Shown one piece after another: positions 17,698 through 26,087 of a stretch of 64,000 nucleotides of DNA. How positions within the stretch are numbered: the first letter of the stretch is position 1; every line of letters begins with the position of its first letter. The notes beneath the pieces were generated by a model, which saw only the letters and a list, made by a program, of their open reading frames with translations, ran no database searches and was not told where the DNA came from. The stretch comes from an uncultured Alphaproteobacteria bacterium (lineage in GTDB: Bacteria > Pseudomonadota > Alphaproteobacteria > Rhodobacterales > Rhodobacteraceae). The stretch covers positions 248,001 through 312,000 of the forward strand of contig CACGLH010000001.1 in NCBI GenBank assembly GCA_902573735.1. The letters run 5' to 3'. The translations under genes were made by a program, and so were the position numbers.

Positions 17698-19206
17698 TTA
17701 ATTTAGTGGGCGACCGCCCAATACTTGGCCAATTGATGTACTTTCCGAACGTTTAAGCATTGCGTTATAAAAGGGCATGAGCCTCTTAGCATGTTCATGA
17801 ATTTGTTTAAGGTTTTTTTTACTTTCTTTCATGGCCTCAAAAATCTCTGATCGGATAGAATTCTCATCTATCGTTAGAATCTGCCCATCGCGCATCACTA
17901 CTTGGCCTGCTACCATAGTCATCCTCACTGAAGCTCCGGTCTCGCAAAATAATAGCTGGCGACGAATATCATTGAGAGGGGTAAAAGCGATCGAGTTTAA
18001 ATCCAAAAGAATTAAGTCGGCTTCATATCCAGGAGCGATAACCCCTATACGATCAGAAAGCCTTAATGACTTTGCGCCGCCATTGATTATACATTTTAAG
18101 ATTTCGGGAGCTTTAGGCCACCGTTCCCAATCTTGGCTGGAAATACGACCAAGTAATGCCGCTTGCTTACCAGCAAGCCAAACATTGCAGCTATCATCTA
18201 CAGCTGCTTCATCGGTTCCGATACAAATAGAAATTCCTGCATCTCGGATTGCTCTGAATGGCATAATTCCTGACCCAATTTTTATGTTACTAATTGGATT
18301 ATGGCAAACTATACAGTTTGATTTAGCCATAGCAGAAATATCACTTTCATCAACCCAGATTGAGTGGATAACAACTTTTCTCTCATCAAGGGCTCCAAGG
18401 TCATTAACATATTGGATTAGCGACTTACCGAATTTTTCTTGCCCAAGCACGCGCTGAAGTCGTGTCTCAAGAATATGGATATTGAAAGGTAGGTCGTGAC
18501 GTTGGGATAGGTCAGTTAGCGCAAGTAGGTATTCAGGCCCAACCCGTTGAGGTGCTGAACAAGAGGTTGAGCATCGAAGCCTTCCATCTGATTGTCCATG
18601 CCAGCGATTGATAAAGTCATCATAAATTTGCAATAACTCACGATCACTTTGTCGCGGCGTAGCTTTCATAGCTACTATCTCTTTCTGTGGTAGTATCTCC
18701 TCCAGGTAAGGATATTTTTCGTATTCAATCAAATTTGGTTGATCGATAGCTACAGTTGCGCGCATACCAACATCAGCATAAGCAGACATTATTGCATCAA
18801 TATTTTCTTGTGTGGGCGTTGGATTGAAAAATGCATCATCATGCACTGTCGTGATACCAAGCTTCAGCATCTCGATTGCGCCTAAAACAGTGCGCAGGAA
18901 ATTGATACGGCCATTCTCGGGTTTATCTCCCAGTGGAGGGACTTCATATAGCATAAATATCTCAAGAGGAGCATCGTCAAGCGCCCCTTTGAGTAAGTTC
19001 GCAGGTGAGTGCAGATGGGCATTGACCAACCCTGGCATCAACAGATGTCCCTTAGCTTCAATCACTTCTACAGGACCTGGTGGTCGAGAAATATTCGGGC
19101 CTACGGCAACAATTTTGGTGTCTTTTATAAGCACATCTGCTTGTGAAAGTTCTCGATCCTCTGTATCAAAGGTCAGAATATTTGCGTTTTTAATCAGAAT
19201 TGACAT
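17698..19206 (-). CDS. Amidohydrolase (ATZ/TRZ, cytosine/guanine deaminase-like)
   Basis: Metal-dependent cytoplasmic hydrolase or deaminase of the amidohydrolase superfamily; the substrate is not known. The ATG at 19206 (MSILIKNANI) is chosen because GGAG lies 8 nt upstream, although the frame is open to 19230. Metal and catalytic motifs are complete: NAHLHS (HxH), HILETR (His plus Glu), HSIW (His) and GTDEAA (Asp). That set matches the MtaD/atrazine-hydrolase/cytosine-deaminase branch. It is the last gene of the leftward dipeptide-type ABC operon, so the transporter may bring in its substrate. The DNA is visibly richer in G and C than its surroundings. Confidence 0.88.
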   Translation of the reverse strand: MSILIKNANILTFDTEDRELSQADVLIKDTKIVAVGPNISRPPGPVEVIEAKGHLLMPGLVNAHLHSPANLLKGALDDAPLEIFMLYEVPPLGDKPENGRINFLRTVLGAIEMLKLGITTVHDDAFFNPTPTQENIDAIMSAYADVGMRATVAIDQPNLIEYEKYPYLEEILPQKEIVAMKATPRQSDRELLQIYDDFINRWHGQSDGRLRCSTSCSAPQRVGPEYLLALTDLSQRHDLPFNIHILETRLQRVLGQEKFGKSLIQYVNDLGALDERKVVIHSIWVDESDISAMAKSNCIVCHNPISNIKIGSGIMPFRAIRDAGISICIGTDEAAVDDSCNVWLAGKQAALLGRISSQDWERWPKAPEILKCIINGGAKSLRLSDRIGVIAPGYEADLILLDLNSIAFTPLNDIRRQLLFCETGASVRMTMVAGQVVMRDGQILTIDENSIRSEIFEAMKESKKNLKQIHEHAKRLMPFYNAMLKRSESTSIGQVLGGRPLN

Positions 19207-19248
19207 AAAATTACTCCATGTTACATCCACCGAACACGCAATATCCGG

Positions 19249-20142
19249 TTACTTTGACAAATTAGCCTGATAACTCAGAGTTGCACGAGCACGTGGGTCC
19301 AGTGCATCTCTAATTCCATCCCCCAGTAGATTACATGCTATAACAAACAACGTCAATGCAGCTCCAGGAAGTGCTGCAACATGTGGGGCAATAAATATGA
19401 CATTGCGTCCTTCAGAAATCATAACACCCCATTCCGCGAGTGGAGGTTGCACGCCTAGCCCAAGAAATGAGAGACCAGCTGCAGTTACCACAATTGAGCC
19501 AAGAACTGTCGCTCCATAAACAATGGCAGCAGGTGCAACATTTGGAAGAAGTTCAACAAACAGAATTGTTCGAACAGGTGTTCCGGAAACCCTCAATGCC
19601 TCTATGTAAGGAAGAGCTTTTTGGGATGCAGCAGCTTGATGCACGATCCTGACATAATATGGCAATAAAACTATTACCAACGAGATTAGCAGATTAATTA
19701 TTCCTGCACCCAGTGAAGATGTAACTAGAATCGCCAGTAAGGCCATGGGAAAAGCAAACAAAACGTCCATCGTTCTTAATATCAGCACCCCAAGGCGTTC
19801 GTACCAGGCTGCTAATAGACCGAGTGGAAGCGCAACCAAAGCCCCAATAACCACTGGTGTTACAGCAGTAATTACTGTCAATCGAGTACCATGAATAATC
19901 CTAGAAAGAATATCACGACCTTGATGGTCAAGGCCTAACAGATGCCCAGGAGTTCCTGGCGGTGCCAATCTAAGGGAAGGTATAGCTTCGTTTGGCCCAT
20001 AAGGCGCGATTATTGGCGCAAACAGAACTATTATACCAAATACAATTAGTAACCAAAGTCCTGTCCAAGCCGACTTATCTCTTTGCAAGGTCCTCAAGAG
20101 TTCATATGCTTTAGAGTTGCTTAAAATTGATATAAGCCTCAA
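19249..20142 (-). CDS. Dipeptide/oligopeptide-type ABC permease (DppC-like)
   Basis: Second inner-membrane subunit of a peptide/nickel-family ABC importer. The long frame opens at 20229, but 90 nt of it lie inside the upstream permease gene. I prefer TTG 20142, which overlaps that gene's stop as TTGA and has AAGGAGG 5 nt upstream, giving a 297-residue protein. An N-terminal membrane segment (WLLIVFGIIVLFAPIIAPYG), GLDHQGRDILSRIIHGTR (typical of DppC), about five more membrane segments and the EAA loop (EALRVSGTPVRTILFVELLP) follow. Confidence 0.9.
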   Translation of the reverse strand: MRLISILSNSKAYELLRTLQRDKSAWTGLWLLIVFGIIVLFAPIIAPYGPNEAIPSLRLAPPGTPGHLLGLDHQGRDILSRIIHGTRLTVITAVTPVVIGALVALPLGLLAAWYERLGVLILRTMDVLFAFPMALLAILVTSSLGAGIINLLISLVIVLLPYYVRIVHQAAASQKALPYIEALRVSGTPVRTILFVELLPNVAPAAIVYGATVLGSIVVTAAGLSFLGLGVQPPLAEWGVMISEGRNVIFIAPHVAALPGAALTLFVIACNLLGDGIRDALDPRARATLSYQANLSK

Positions 20143-21086
20143 CCACGCCTCCTTGGATCTAGCGCAATTGACAAAATATCGGCAAGAAGGTTTCCGACTA
20201 CGAATACTATCGCTATAGCTAGAACACAACCTTGCACCACCGGAAAGTCACGCTGAACAATTCCTAGATATAGTTGCAGCCCAATTCCTGGCCAATTGAA
20301 AACAATTTCAGAAAATAGAGCACTACTGAATAAAAAACCAATCTGAAGACCTGCAATAGTGACGAAGGATGGTAAGACATTACGCATTGTCTCAATCGAA
20401 ATTATACGTCTCTGTGAAAGGCCACGTGCGCGGGCCGCTTGAACGTATGGTTCACCCATCTCATCTATAAATGCACTTCTTGTAACACGGGCTACAACTG
20501 CCAGTGATGACGCAGCGGTAGTTACAGCGGGGAGAATCAAGTGCATTGCCACAACATACAATGTTGCGTCATCAGCCATTGCCCCCACCCCTGAAATTGG
20601 AAAAATCCTCAATTTTAACCCAAATATTATAAGTAAAACGATACCTAACCAGAATGGTGGTAAGCTGGCAAGCAAAAGCATTAATAGGGTTATTAACCTA
20701 TCCATTAGTGACCTATGGTAACCACCAGAAAGTGCAGCAAATAAAAGACCAAAAGACACTGTTAAAAAAAAGCTTGCCCCCATAAGTAAGAGTGAGGCCC
20801 AAATCTTGTCAAATATTACTTCCGACACAGGGACACCCAATGAAATCGAACGACCTAGATCACCCCTTAGAAGGGCCATCATCCAATCCCAATATTGAAT
20901 CAAAAGAGGGCGATCTAAGCCAAGTTCCTGCCGGAGCGCTTGAACACGCTCCTCTGTGGCACCTAAACCCAGTATCGTTCTAGCAACATCACCGGGCGAG
21001 AAATGTAAGGCAGCAAAAACGACAAATGAAACGCCAATCAAAACTAAAATTGTGGCAAAGATGCGATTAATTATCAAGCGTATCAT
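20139..21086 (-). CDS. Dipeptide/oligopeptide-type ABC permease (DppB-like)
   Basis: First inner-membrane subunit of the same importer. The 315 residues start with the DppB pattern RLIINRIFATILVLIGVSFV and HFSPGDVARTILG, followed by QELGLDRPLLIQYWDWM, several membrane segments and the EAA loop YVQAARARGLSQRRIISIE. The start ATG at 21086 opens on the first membrane helix. A terminator-like hairpin separates it from the binding-protein gene upstream, so it is probably transcribed at a lower level than that gene. Confidence 0.92.
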   Translation of the reverse strand: MIRLIINRIFATILVLIGVSFVVFAALHFSPGDVARTILGLGATEERVQALRQELGLDRPLLIQYWDWMMALLRGDLGRSISLGVPVSEVIFDKIWASLLLMGASFFLTVSFGLLFAALSGGYHRSLMDRLITLLMLLLASLPPFWLGIVLLIIFGLKLRIFPISGVGAMADDATLYVVAMHLILPAVTTAASSLAVVARVTRSAFIDEMGEPYVQAARARGLSQRRIISIETMRNVLPSFVTIAGLQIGFLFSSALFSEIVFNWPGIGLQLYLGIVQRDFPVVQGCVLAIAIVFVVGNLLADILSIALDPRRRG

Positions 21087-21110
21087 TTTTTAAAATTCAA
21101 AGCTAAAATT

Positions 21111-21139
21111 AAAGCGCGCCCTTGTATGGCGCGCTTTTT
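21111..21139 (-). terminator. Hairpin between binding-protein and permease genes
   Basis: AAAGCGCGCC, a 7 nt loop, then GGCGCGCTTT with T runs on both sides: a perfect 10 bp stem. It lies inside the operon after the solute-binding protein gene, a position typical of attenuating terminators that keep binding-protein levels above permease levels. Confidence 0.8.
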
Positions 21140-21143
21140 GGGT

Positions 21144-22763
21144 TCATTCTTTGTAAACACTTGTGTAATCAGCCCAATGCTGGGGTGCTAGTACAAAACC
21201 CTTCACTTCTGGACGCATGGCATAAACCTGAATTGGAGTGTACAGTGGTATGAAAGCCACGTCATCAGTTACAATATCCCTGATCTCATGAAGAATTTTA
21301 ACCATCTCAGCTTCGCTAGAAGTAGCACGAGCTGAGGCCAACAATTCGTTCATTTTAGGATTTTCGTAGTAACCACTATTGAACCCGTTTGGTGGCTGTG
21401 CAGTTGTTGGCAAGATCAGGTCAAGCCAGAAAAAGCCTGTTTCTCCCCAAGAAACTTGCATGCAGCAAGTACCTTCTCGTGTACCTTTGGCAAGCATATC
21501 CCAGTATGTTCCATTATCAAAAAGCTCAATTTTGGCGCGGATCCCAATTCTTCCAAGATCGCGTTGAAGCCATTCGGCGTCTGCGCGTGTGTTAACATCT
21601 CCGCCTCCACCCATTGTCCAGTCTAGGCGGGTTTCAAAACCGTCTGGGTATCCAGCTTCAGCTAATAGTTTTTTTGCACCTTCTGGATCATATGGGAAAT
21701 CGCGATATTCAGGATCCCAACCTGGACCACCATAATTAAGTATACCATAAGCAGGAGTCGCTGTTCCACGTCGCAGATATTTGGTCATACCTTCACGATC
21801 GATCGCCATTGCCATAGCGCGGCGGACGCGAACATCCTTTAACGGCCCTTCGCGAAAATTTAGCCAAATTGGGTAGATAGTGGAAACTGGACCTTTAACC
21901 ATAGTCATGCCCTGCGCCTCAAGATACTCTAATGAGTCAGGCGAAGGTGTTGAAATCATATCAAGTTCACCAGTAAGCAATCCAAGTTCCCTAGTAGTAA
22001 CTTCTGGTATTCCACGCAATATTAACCGTTCAAATTTAGGAACCCGCTTTTCGTCCCAGTAACCACTATTCTTGACTAATACTGTTTGGACACCAACTTC
22101 ACGCTCACCAAACTTAAACGGTCCAGTACCAACCGGGTTAGTGTTTATCCCGTCATTGCCGTATTTCCGAACAGCTGCAGGACTTATCATTCGTGGAGTA
22201 CCGGATCCACCTGCCGAAAGGCGTCTAAGAAATTCAGCATTTGGCTGTTTTAATTTAATTTCAAAAGTGAAATCATTCACTACTTTATAGCTCTCAAGAT
22301 CACCCCAAACCCAACTTAGTAATCCGACAGATCCGGGTTGATGAAACTCAAAATCAGGGTTGGTCATACGGTCAAGATTAAACTTTGCAGCTTGAGCATT
22401 CCATGGTTCGCCATCGTGAAATGAAACACCTTCGCGTAATTTAAATGTGTAAGTCTTTTTATCAGCGCTTATCTCCCAGCTCTCAGCTAAGGAAGGCACA
22501 ATGGGTGGTGTTTCGACATTCTCTGCAAGCAAATCCTCCGCAACAAAACCTTCATACATGTGCAAAAGTGCTTTGAATGTGTTCCATGTTGTTGATATGT
22601 GTGGATCAAGACGGGCAAGATCAGCTTCGATTCCGATAGTAATTGTATTTTTTTCAGCCAAGGCTGGCGAGGTGATTGTGAGGGATGCCAGAGCTATTGC
22701 CAGAAAACCGCTCAAAAAACTATTCTTAACCTTGTGAAAGTTTTCTTTATTAAATTTAATCAT
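21144..22763 (-). CDS. Dipeptide-type ABC solute-binding protein (SBP family 5)
   Basis: Periplasmic ligand-binding protein of the importer. The 539 residues begin with a signal peptide (basic start, hydrophobic core FLAIALASLTI, cleavage near ALAEK). Family-5 features follow: TIGIEADLARLDPHISTTWN, SLAESWEISADKKTYTFKLR, EGVSFHDGEPWNAQAAKFNL and MAMAIDREGMTKYL. No lipobox is seen, so it is soluble in the periplasm. The ligand is unknown; family members bind peptides, nickel, glutathione or opines, and the linked amidohydrolase suggests a nitrogenous compound. Confidence 0.92.
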   Translation of the reverse strand: MIKFNKENFHKVKNSFLSGFLAIALASLTITSPALAEKNTITIGIEADLARLDPHISTTWNTFKALLHMYEGFVAEDLLAENVETPPIVPSLAESWEISADKKTYTFKLREGVSFHDGEPWNAQAAKFNLDRMTNPDFEFHQPGSVGLLSWVWGDLESYKVVNDFTFEIKLKQPNAEFLRRLSAGGSGTPRMISPAAVRKYGNDGINTNPVGTGPFKFGEREVGVQTVLVKNSGYWDEKRVPKFERLILRGIPEVTTRELGLLTGELDMISTPSPDSLEYLEAQGMTMVKGPVSTIYPIWLNFREGPLKDVRVRRAMAMAIDREGMTKYLRRGTATPAYGILNYGGPGWDPEYRDFPYDPEGAKKLLAEAGYPDGFETRLDWTMGGGGDVNTRADAEWLQRDLGRIGIRAKIELFDNGTYWDMLAKGTREGTCCMQVSWGETGFFWLDLILPTTAQPPNGFNSGYYENPKMNELLASARATSSEAEMVKILHEIRDIVTDDVAFIPLYTPIQVYAMRPEVKGFVLAPQHWADYTSVYKE

Positions 22764-22767
22764 TTGA

Positions 22768-22953
22768 TTACTCCTTTAAATAAAAACAAAACTTGATATT
22801 ATTTGTGCGAGATTGAAGCTTATTGGTTTTTTTAAAAAACAATAAAAGCTTCGATAAAGTGCTAGGACCTTTTTCTCGATGATGCCAAAGAGGGGGCCCA
22901 TGTGAGAGCATTGATGCTTTCGCATTTTCTGCGTTGGGAGGGAATCCAATCAT
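22768..22953 (-). pseudogene. Short ORF with strong ribosome site, possibly a truncated gene
   Basis: 61 codons starting directly after the ABC ATPase stop, with AAGGAGAAAATAG just upstream of its ATG. The beginning MIGFPPNAENAKASMLSHGP has a flavour of the beta-lactamase-like hydrolases often found in peptide-ABC operons (M-x-G-F-P-P), but after about 37 residues the frame becomes basic and low-complexity and ends. It is most likely the stump of a deleted operon gene; a real short peptide cannot be excluded. Confidence 0.35.
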
Positions 22954-24774
22954 CTATTTTCTCCTTTCTGTTGGATACATTTGGGTTGTTTCCTTAGCCT
23001 TCGGTTTAGCTTCAAAACTAGTCCACTCGGGTGGTTCATTTAGGCTTAGTACACCTCTAAGAAGGCTTTTCGTATATCGATGTTTAGGCTCATTAAACAC
23101 AGAGTAGCTGCTTCCACTCTCTACGATGCAACCATGGGACATTACCGCGGCTTCATCTGCCATAAGTTCTACTAACTTCAAATCATGGGTTACAAAAAGA
23201 TAAGCTAGACCTCGGTATTCTTGTAGATCAAGAAGTAATTCCAGTATTTGAGCTTGTACTGATACATCTAAAGCTGAAGTAGGTTCGTCAAGAACAAGGA
23301 ATTTTGGTTCTAAGGCTAATGCACGGGCGATTGCTACCCGTTGGCACTGGCCGCCGGATATTTCACCAGCGAAGCGATTTCTAAGACCAACATCTAGTCC
23401 AACATCCTTTAATAGTGCCTCAACACGATCATGTAGCTCAGTACCACGAACACCAGCATTCTCAAGGGGACGCCTAAGATTAGCTTCAATAGTTCGTCTA
23501 GGATTTAGTGATAATTGTGGATCTTGAAAAACCATCTGAAAACCATGACGTAAATCAAATAGTGATCTCTCCCCTAGGTGAGATAAATCATAACCATTAA
23601 AAAATATATTACCAGAATCAGGTGAGATCAGCCGCATTAGCAGCCGAGCTACAGTAGATTTACCAGATCCAGACTCACCAACGAGTGCGAGCGTTTTACC
23701 CCTGTTAATAGAAAGACTTACCCTATCGACTGCAGTTACATAATCTGAACGACCCAATCTTCTTATAAGAAATCGTTTACAAAGTCTTTCTGCTACTACT
23801 AGCGGCTTGCTAGTCTCACTGACAGATCTCATATCATTGTTTGGTGATGACGAAGATAGTCGGTTTTGGTCCAAAGATTGGTCAGGTCTTTTTTGAAATT
23901 TACCAGTATCTGGAAATGCATTTAGCAAATCTTGTGTATAAGAATGAACAGGCTGAGTTAAAACGTTATCGGTTTCTCCATTTTCTTTGACTTCGCCATC
24001 TCTTACAACAACAATCTTATCGGCAATCGCTCGTACAACCGAGAGGTCATGGGTTACTAAAATTATCGATATTCCTAGTTCATTTCTAAGGCGGCGTAAA
24101 AGGGAAAGGATTTCAAATTGCACTGCCGCATCAAGAGCGGTTGTCGGTTCATCAGCAATCAAAAGTAAAGGATCGTATGCCAAGGCCAAAGCGATTGCTA
24201 CTCTCTGGCACATGCCTCCAGAAAGTTGGTGAGGAAAGCTATTACACACGCGTTCAGGGTCTGCAAAGCCCATCGGCGCAAGTAGTTTTTTAATACGGTT
24301 ATGTGCCTCTGGTATTTTCATGTAAGGCTCAGATGCATATAAGACAGCTAATATTTGATCTCTGATACGTAAAGCAGGATTTAAAGAGGCTCTTGGTGTT
24401 TGCGATACAAATCCAATTTTCCGACCCCTTAGCCGATCCATTTTATGCTTGTCCAAGTTGAGCAAATTTGAACCATTAAAGTAAATAGATCCACTGGTAA
24501 TTCGGCCAGGCGCTGGAATTAACTGCAAAATAGACAAGACTGAAACGGACTTACCAGACCCGCTCTCACCTACTATGCCAAGTATCTCACCTCTTTTAAC
24601 TTCAAAAGTAAGTTGATTACACGCTACTGTTGATGTGTAGTAAGAGGGGAACTCAACACAAAGTTTATCTACATGGAGTAAAGTCTCGGATTCATCAAAG
24701 TAATCTTTTGACCCTTTACGCCGCCCTTTTTCTATAGATTTTTGTTTTACTAAATAATCTGGATTAGAATGCAT
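22954..24774 (-). CDS. Fused dipeptide-type ABC ATPase (DppD-DppF-like)
   Basis: Cytoplasmic energy-coupling subunit with both ATPase halves in one 606-residue chain. The N-terminal half has Walker A GESGSGKSVSVL, signature LSGGMCQRVAIALAL and Walker B LLIADEPTTALD; the C-terminal half has GESGSGKSTVARLL, ISGGQCQRVAIARAL and FLVLDEPTSALD. H-loops are VTHDLSVV and VTHDLKLV. Each half ends with the oligopeptide-type C-terminal segment (about residues 270-290 and 560-600). It is first in the leftward operon, about 75 nt from a recognisable promoter. Confidence 0.94.
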   Translation of the reverse strand: MHSNPDYLVKQKSIEKGRRKGSKDYFDESETLLHVDKLCVEFPSYYTSTVACNQLTFEVKRGEILGIVGESGSGKSVSVLSILQLIPAPGRITSGSIYFNGSNLLNLDKHKMDRLRGRKIGFVSQTPRASLNPALRIRDQILAVLYASEPYMKIPEAHNRIKKLLAPMGFADPERVCNSFPHQLSGGMCQRVAIALALAYDPLLLIADEPTTALDAAVQFEILSLLRRLRNELGISIILVTHDLSVVRAIADKIVVVRDGEVKENGETDNVLTQPVHSYTQDLLNAFPDTGKFQKRPDQSLDQNRLSSSSPNNDMRSVSETSKPLVVAERLCKRFLIRRLGRSDYVTAVDRVSLSINRGKTLALVGESGSGKSTVARLLMRLISPDSGNIFFNGYDLSHLGERSLFDLRHGFQMVFQDPQLSLNPRRTIEANLRRPLENAGVRGTELHDRVEALLKDVGLDVGLRNRFAGEISGGQCQRVAIARALALEPKFLVLDEPTSALDVSVQAQILELLLDLQEYRGLAYLFVTHDLKLVELMADEAAVMSHGCIVESGSSYSVFNEPKHRYTKSLLRGVLSLNEPPEWTSFEAKPKAKETTQMYPTERRK

Positions 24775-24848
24775 AATTTACACCGCAATAAGTTCTGCGG
24801 CACGCCAACCAAAAGTACTTAAACTTGAAATACTTGCGCTAAAAATCT

Positions 24849-24878
24849 ATAAAATTGTAGGAATAACCGTTTTGTCAA
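24849..24878 (-). promoter_or_regulatory. Probable sigma-70 promoter of the ABC operon
   Basis: On the minus strand TTGACA (24878-24873) is followed by an 18 nt spacer and TTTTAT (24854-24849), 75 nt before the ATPase start. The -35 is perfect and the -10 matches 4 of 6 positions. Confidence 0.45.
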
Positions 24879-24984
24879 TCGAACTATTTTTTGAAAAGCT
24901 AAGATTTCTCGAGTTGTTTATTATTTAATCAAAATTTGACCTTAAGTGCTAAAAATAAACCAACTTTTTTTGGATTATTTTATT

Positions 24985-25084
24985 TAAATGTCACAGATGT
25001 CTTCTACCCAAAGACATATCCTTGGATACCCCAAAAACCATATCCTATTATTAGCAGAGTACTACTGCTCACACATTTTTTGCT
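24985..25084 (+). repeat. Cassette repeat copy 3
   Basis: Degenerate tail and head (TCACAGATGTCTTCTACCCA, then AAGACATATCCTTGGATACC), followed by well-kept CCATATCCTATTATTAGCAG and GTACTACTGCTCACACATTT. It is separated from copy 4 by 150 bp without a gene. Confidence 0.8.
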
Positions 25085-25238
25085 AGTAAAGTTAGGAAGT
25101 ATAATCTTTTCATTAATTAATTTTTGATTCATTATTTATTCATGATTAGAATCTTATATATGTTGAGCTGTTTGCTTCTTCCTTCTTATCTTTTCTCAGA
25201 AGAAAAGAAATATGTCATTTTAGTCAGGTATTTTTAAA
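25085..25238. other. Gene-free gap between two cassette repeats
   Basis: About 150 bp of AT-rich DNA between copies 3 and 4 with no credible reading frame and no hairpin I trust. It may be an emptied or strongly eroded cassette. Confidence 0.4.
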
Positions 25239-25318
25239 ATATGATAGTTATGACACTTATGACATCCACCCCTAAGTCATATCCTTTAGGGTACCCTAAA
25301 AATCATAGCCTATTATTT
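25239..25318 (+). repeat. Cassette repeat copy 4 (left half)
   Basis: Tail (ATGATAGTTATGACACTTAT), head CCACCCCTAAGTCATATCC, GGGTACCC core and CATAGCCTATTATT. The right half (AGCAAGTACTACTGCTCAC) is missing, replaced by a tRNA-like 3' end, exactly as in copy 15. Confidence 0.8.
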
Positions 25319-25360
25319 GTAATGATTGGGTTGATGGTTCGAGTCTCTTTGGAGGCACCA
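25319..25360 (+). pseudogene. tRNA-like 3' end fused to cassette repeat
   Basis: GGTTCGAGTC followed by TCTTTGGAGGCACCA has the T-loop and the acceptor-CCA end of a tRNA-like molecule; no 5' half lies upstream. Pairing of the T-stem is imperfect, so I do not assign an amino acid. A near-identical fragment occurs at 48649. Such 3' ends are typical integrase target remnants. Confidence 0.55.
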
Positions 25361-25438
25361 CCTGAATCGAATTTAAGAGCTAGTATAAATAACTAGCCCT
25401 TAACTTAATTTTAACTACATTGATAAATCATAAAACTA

Positions 25439-25906
25439 TTAATTTACTGGTTTCCATGAATAAACTGAGGTTGATGCATCAACCTGTATGTCATTTCCTC
25501 CAATAAATTGATTGCCATTGTAAGCCTCCCACTTACCTGTTCCTGCAACTTGTGTAATTAGAAATCGACCACTAGGTTGAGGTGCTCCTACACTGATTGA
25601 TACATCGCCATCTGGATCAACTGAGAGACAAGTAAAAGAAGCTCCTACTGGTTGTTCTTGACCTGTCTTAAATGCTAAAAACTGAGAACAAGTAGCCGTT
25701 GTAGCTTTAGGAAAACCTTCTGGTGGGTTATCCCACATCCAAACATCTTGTGTGGTATTCTTAACAAGAACTCCTGATTTGCCTTCCATCACTTGATTAT
25801 CAATAGTAATACCAGTGCCAACTCCTCCATTGAGGGCGGGATGGCCATCAGAAAAACCTACAAGAGGAAAAATTCCAAATAAAGCACACAAAATTAATTT
25901 TTTCAT
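25439..25906 (-). CDS. Small secreted protein, unrecognised
   Basis: 155 residues beginning with a signal peptide (MKKLILCALFGIFPLVGFSD, cleavage probably after GFS). The mature part is rich in Gly, Thr and Val with one Cys pair (ATCSQF and FTCLSV) that could form a disulfide in the periplasm, and looks like a beta-sandwich. No family is recognised. It is alone between cassette repeat copy 4 and a rightward hydrolase gene, in the pattern of single-gene cargo. Upstream on its strand AGGTAAAAATATG supplies the ribosome site. Confidence 0.7.
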   Translation of the reverse strand: MKKLILCALFGIFPLVGFSDGHPALNGGVGTGITIDNQVMEGKSGVLVKNTTQDVWMWDNPPEGFPKATTATCSQFLAFKTGQEQPVGASFTCLSVDPDGDVSISVGAPQPSGRFLITQVAGTGKWEAYNGNQFIGGNDIQVDASTSVYSWKPVN

Positions 25907-26044
25907 ATTTTTACCTTTCTATTTTCTAAAATTACAATGTCAAATTTGTTCATCACGCATATTTAATGTCAATGATGACGCAAGGGCACATATTGAATTA
26001 GTATTTTTTTAAAGATTACAATTTTGAAATAATGGTGAAATTAT

Positions 26045-26070
26045 GCGTCCTTCCAGGGACGCCCCTTTTA
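26045..26070 (+). terminator. Small hairpin before the alpha/beta hydrolase
   Basis: GCGTCC, a 6 nt loop, GGACGC, then CCCTTTT. The 6 bp stem with a T run resembles a weak terminator. It ends just before the AAGGAG ribosome site of the next gene, so it could be a leader hairpin instead. Confidence 0.4.
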
Positions 26071-26087
26071 AATTAAGGAGAGGTTAG

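Noticed and set aside
17500-17706. 68-residue + strand ORF
   Set aside because: It overlaps the end of cassette repeat copy 2, lacks a ribosome site and has no recognisable sequence.
17831-18457. 208-residue + strand ORF opposite the amidohydrolase
   Set aside because: Antisense shadow of a gene with complete catalytic motifs; no ribosome site and no domain.
18812-19270. 152-residue + strand ORF
   Set aside because: Antisense to the start of the amidohydrolase and to the permease end; composition of a shadow frame.
24936-25127. 63-residue + strand ORF
   Set aside because: It lies on cassette repeat copy 3; the coding appearance comes from the repeat sequence.
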